DNA from: a virus
Reading direction: 5' to 3' (one strand)
DNA: 32,303 nt
Virus record (IMG/VR): IMGVR_UViG_3300033571_011981
Span: 1-32,303 of that record
A model generated the notes under the pieces. It saw only the letters and a list, made by a program, of their open reading frames with translations. It did no database searches and had not been told where the DNA came from. This document shows positions 30,901 to 32,303 of the stretch, in pieces. The position numbers and the translations under genes are program-made. Position 1 is the stretch's first letter. Each line of letters begins with the position of its first letter.

Positions 30901-31882
30901 TCTATGCAAGGAATACAGGTTAAAGCATCCTGATATGCCTACTCTGAAACTCTCAAGAATAATCTACAAAGATCACAATCTATCATTTAAGGATGTGGAG
31001 CAGATCAGAGATATATTGAGAAGGATTGAGGGTAAGACTGGCAATAGCAAAGACAAGAAGACTGCAATGACAAAGCATTCAGATATATTCAGATCAGAGG
31101 ATAGACCTAAGAATCCCTACAAACTGCCTGAATCTGATGAGGATAAATATACTCCCTATGTATTCCCTCATCACAATAAGTTAGGGATATTGTCTGACAT
31201 ACATCTTCCATATCACAATATAGAGGCACTATCTGAGGCATTGACAGTATTGAAGAAGGAGAAGGTGGATGCAGTCCTGCTGAATGGAGATACCATAGAC
31301 TGCCATCAACTATCAAGATTCAGCAAAGATCCAAAAAAGAGAGACTTCAAGTATGAACTTGATACACTAAGTGCATTCATTGATAGATTGACAGATATTC
31401 TCAATTGCAAGATATACTTCAAGATTGGCAATCATGAAGCAAGGTATGAACACTTCTTGTATACCAAAGCCCATGAACTTGCAGGAATAGAAGACTTCCA
31501 ATTGAGCAACCTTATCAAAGCAAGGGAGAAAGGAATAGAGGTGATATCTTCCAATCAATACATGAAGATCAACTCATTGAATGGTATACATGGTCATGAA
31601 TACTTTGGAGCATTCAGTCCTGTCAACATTGCAAGAGGTCTGTACATGAGAGGGAAGACTTCTGCCTTTCAAGGTCACAATCATCAGACTTCAGAACATA
31701 CTGAGACTGACATGAATGGAAATATCACTACTACATGGTCAGTAGGATGTCTCAGTGAATTACATCCATCCTATATGCCATTGAATAAGTGGAATCATGG
31801 ATATGCATGGGTAGAGATGGATCAGAACAAAGTTGACTATGTTTTTCACAATAAGCGAATCTATAAAGGAAAAACTCTATGA
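30887..31882 (+). CDS. Metallophosphoesterase
   Basis: This gene encodes 331 residues. It has the metal-binding set of calcineurin-like phosphoesterases: SDIH (D104, H106), NGDTID (D135), GNHE (N182, H183), HGH (H235, H237) and GHNH (H264, H266). The first 90 residues are a basic helical domain with no known fold and could target nucleic acid. The activity could be on nucleic acid ends, cyclic nucleotides or phosphoproteins. Its place after the lysozyme is odd for an enzyme of this kind. It overlaps the lysozyme gene by 14 nt and the next gene by ATGA. Confidence 0.8.
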   Translation: MTKTDLCKEYRLKHPDMPTLKLSRIIYKDHNLSFKDVEQIRDILRRIEGKTGNSKDKKTAMTKHSDIFRSEDRPKNPYKLPESDEDKYTPYVFPHHNKLGILSDIHLPYHNIEALSEALTVLKKEKVDAVLLNGDTIDCHQLSRFSKDPKKRDFKYELDTLSAFIDRLTDILNCKIYFKIGNHEARYEHFLYTKAHELAGIEDFQLSNLIKAREKGIEVISSNQYMKINSLNGIHGHEYFGAFSPVNIARGLYMRGKTSAFQGHNHQTSEHTETDMNGNITTTWSVGCLSELHPSYMPLNKWNHGYAWVEMDQNKVDYVFHNKRIYKGKTL

Positions 31883-32103
31883 GTGAAGAAGAAATACAAG
31901 GAGAGATCATATTCACCACTACCACTGAGTACATTCAGTCTGCCTGTTTAGCTTTGACTGCAATGGCAGAACTTGATCCTATGCTCATGTCAAAGGCTGA
32001 TGAATTGAGGTGGAAAAGAATTAGGAGGAAGTCCATGAAGATCATAGATATTTGTGTGAGCGAGATGTATGATGAACTTTTTGAAGAAGATTCAGAAGAC
32101 TGA
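31879..32103 (+). CDS. Hypothetical last gene
   Basis: This gene encodes 74 residues and starts by an ATGA overlap with the phosphoesterase. The sequence is helical with a basic patch (ELRWKRIRRKSMKIIDICVS) and an acidic tail. No family is recognised. It is the last gene before the terminator. Confidence 0.55.
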   Translation: MSEEEIQGEIIFTTTTEYIQSACLALTAMAELDPMLMSKADELRWKRIRRKSMKIIDICVSEMYDELFEEDSED

Positions 32104-32127
32104 TTGCTGCTTTATTTTCATAGGTTT

Positions 32128-32158
32128 ACCACTGATGTGTCTACATTGGTGGTTTTTT
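32128..32158 (+). terminator. Terminator before the origin of the map
   Basis: ACCACTGATGT (32128-32138) pairs with ACATTGGTGGT (32143-32153) over 11 bp, with two G-T wobbles and a 4-nt loop, followed by TTTTTT (32153-32158). It lies 24 bp after the last stop and just before the promoter in the terminal repeat, so it separates the last operon from the first on the circular map. Confidence 0.85.
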
Positions 32159-32216
32159 ATTTTGTAGATAACTCATTGAAATTTAATTCCTTAAATAGTG
32201 CAATAAAAAAAAGATA

Positions 32217-32303
32217 AAAAAAACAATAAAAAAGTCATTAAATAATTTGGAAAATAGGAATTGATGATCTTATCTTTGAGAAACCGAACAAAAAACCTAA
32301 ACC
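32217..32303. repeat. Exact 87-bp terminal direct repeat, right copy
   Basis: The sequence is identical to 1-87, with the promoter element at 32246-32249 and 32271-32278. The interval 32159-32216 between terminator and repeat is AT-rich with A runs and no ORF. It may help strand opening but shows no iterons or DnaA-box cluster. Confidence 0.95.

Noticed and set aside
1-32303. tRNA genes, CRISPR arrays, insertion sequences, integrase or repressor genes
   Set aside because: None was seen on reading both strands; only weak hairpins and short repeats other than those listed were noticed.

Overview
The window is the complete genome of a small tailed phage (siphovirus-like) that probably infects a Bacteroidota host. 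Bases 1-87 repeat exactly at 32217-32303, so this is a circular or circularly permuted molecule of 32,216 unique bp. The repeat carries a near-ideal Bacteroidota promoter (TTTG, 21 bp, TATCTTTG). Starts follow A-rich leaders (for example AAAACC-ATG) rather than Shine-Dalgarno sites. Many proteins are of types typical of Bacteroidota phages. All supported genes lie on the + strand, tightly packed, with many ATGA, TGATG and TAATG overlaps. I see no integrase, repressor, tRNA, CRISPR array or insertion sequence, so an obligately lytic life style is more likely than a temperate one.

Layout: (a) 88-6625, early and DNA-metabolism genes: small unknowns, an ERF single-strand annealing protein, a stand-alone DnaA domain IV protein, a structured intergenic region, a DUF1376-like replication protein, a PD-(D/E)XK (VRR-NUC-like) nuclease and a sigma-like protein. 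(b) 6603-10188, two small membrane proteins and a glycan cassette: two GT4-like and one GT9-like glycosyltransferase and an FkbM-like methyltransferase. (c) 10173-11518, a MazG-like protein, two unknowns and an HNH nuclease. (d) 11536-13131, packaging: small terminase, a 25-residue membrane peptide, large terminase. (e) 13160-20514, tail: a chaperone-like gene with a probable -1 frameshift, neck protein, two large tail-tip candidates, tape measure. (f) 20527-24063, protease, scaffold candidate, major capsid and tail tube, the last two each followed by a strong terminator. (g) 24124-29940, portal, connector, tail completion, secreted-type fibre and membrane proteins. (h) 30014-32103, u-spanin-like lipoprotein, lysozyme, metallophosphoesterase and a last small gene, then a terminator.

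The phage encodes no DNA or RNA polymerase, so it must use host machinery. Its replication proteins look like recruiters, and the ERF protein suggests recombination-coupled replication. The head and tail modules are reordered compared with lambda/HK97: portal, connectors and tail completion come after the tape measure and capsid. The base composition is striking: a hand count finds only about 90 CpG in 32 kb, roughly a tenth of expectation, and a quarter of them fall in the 2.2 kb around the capsid and tail-tube genes. The other new-looking item is a pair of hairpins at 3139-3220 whose loops are complementary over 7 nt, just ahead of the replication gene.
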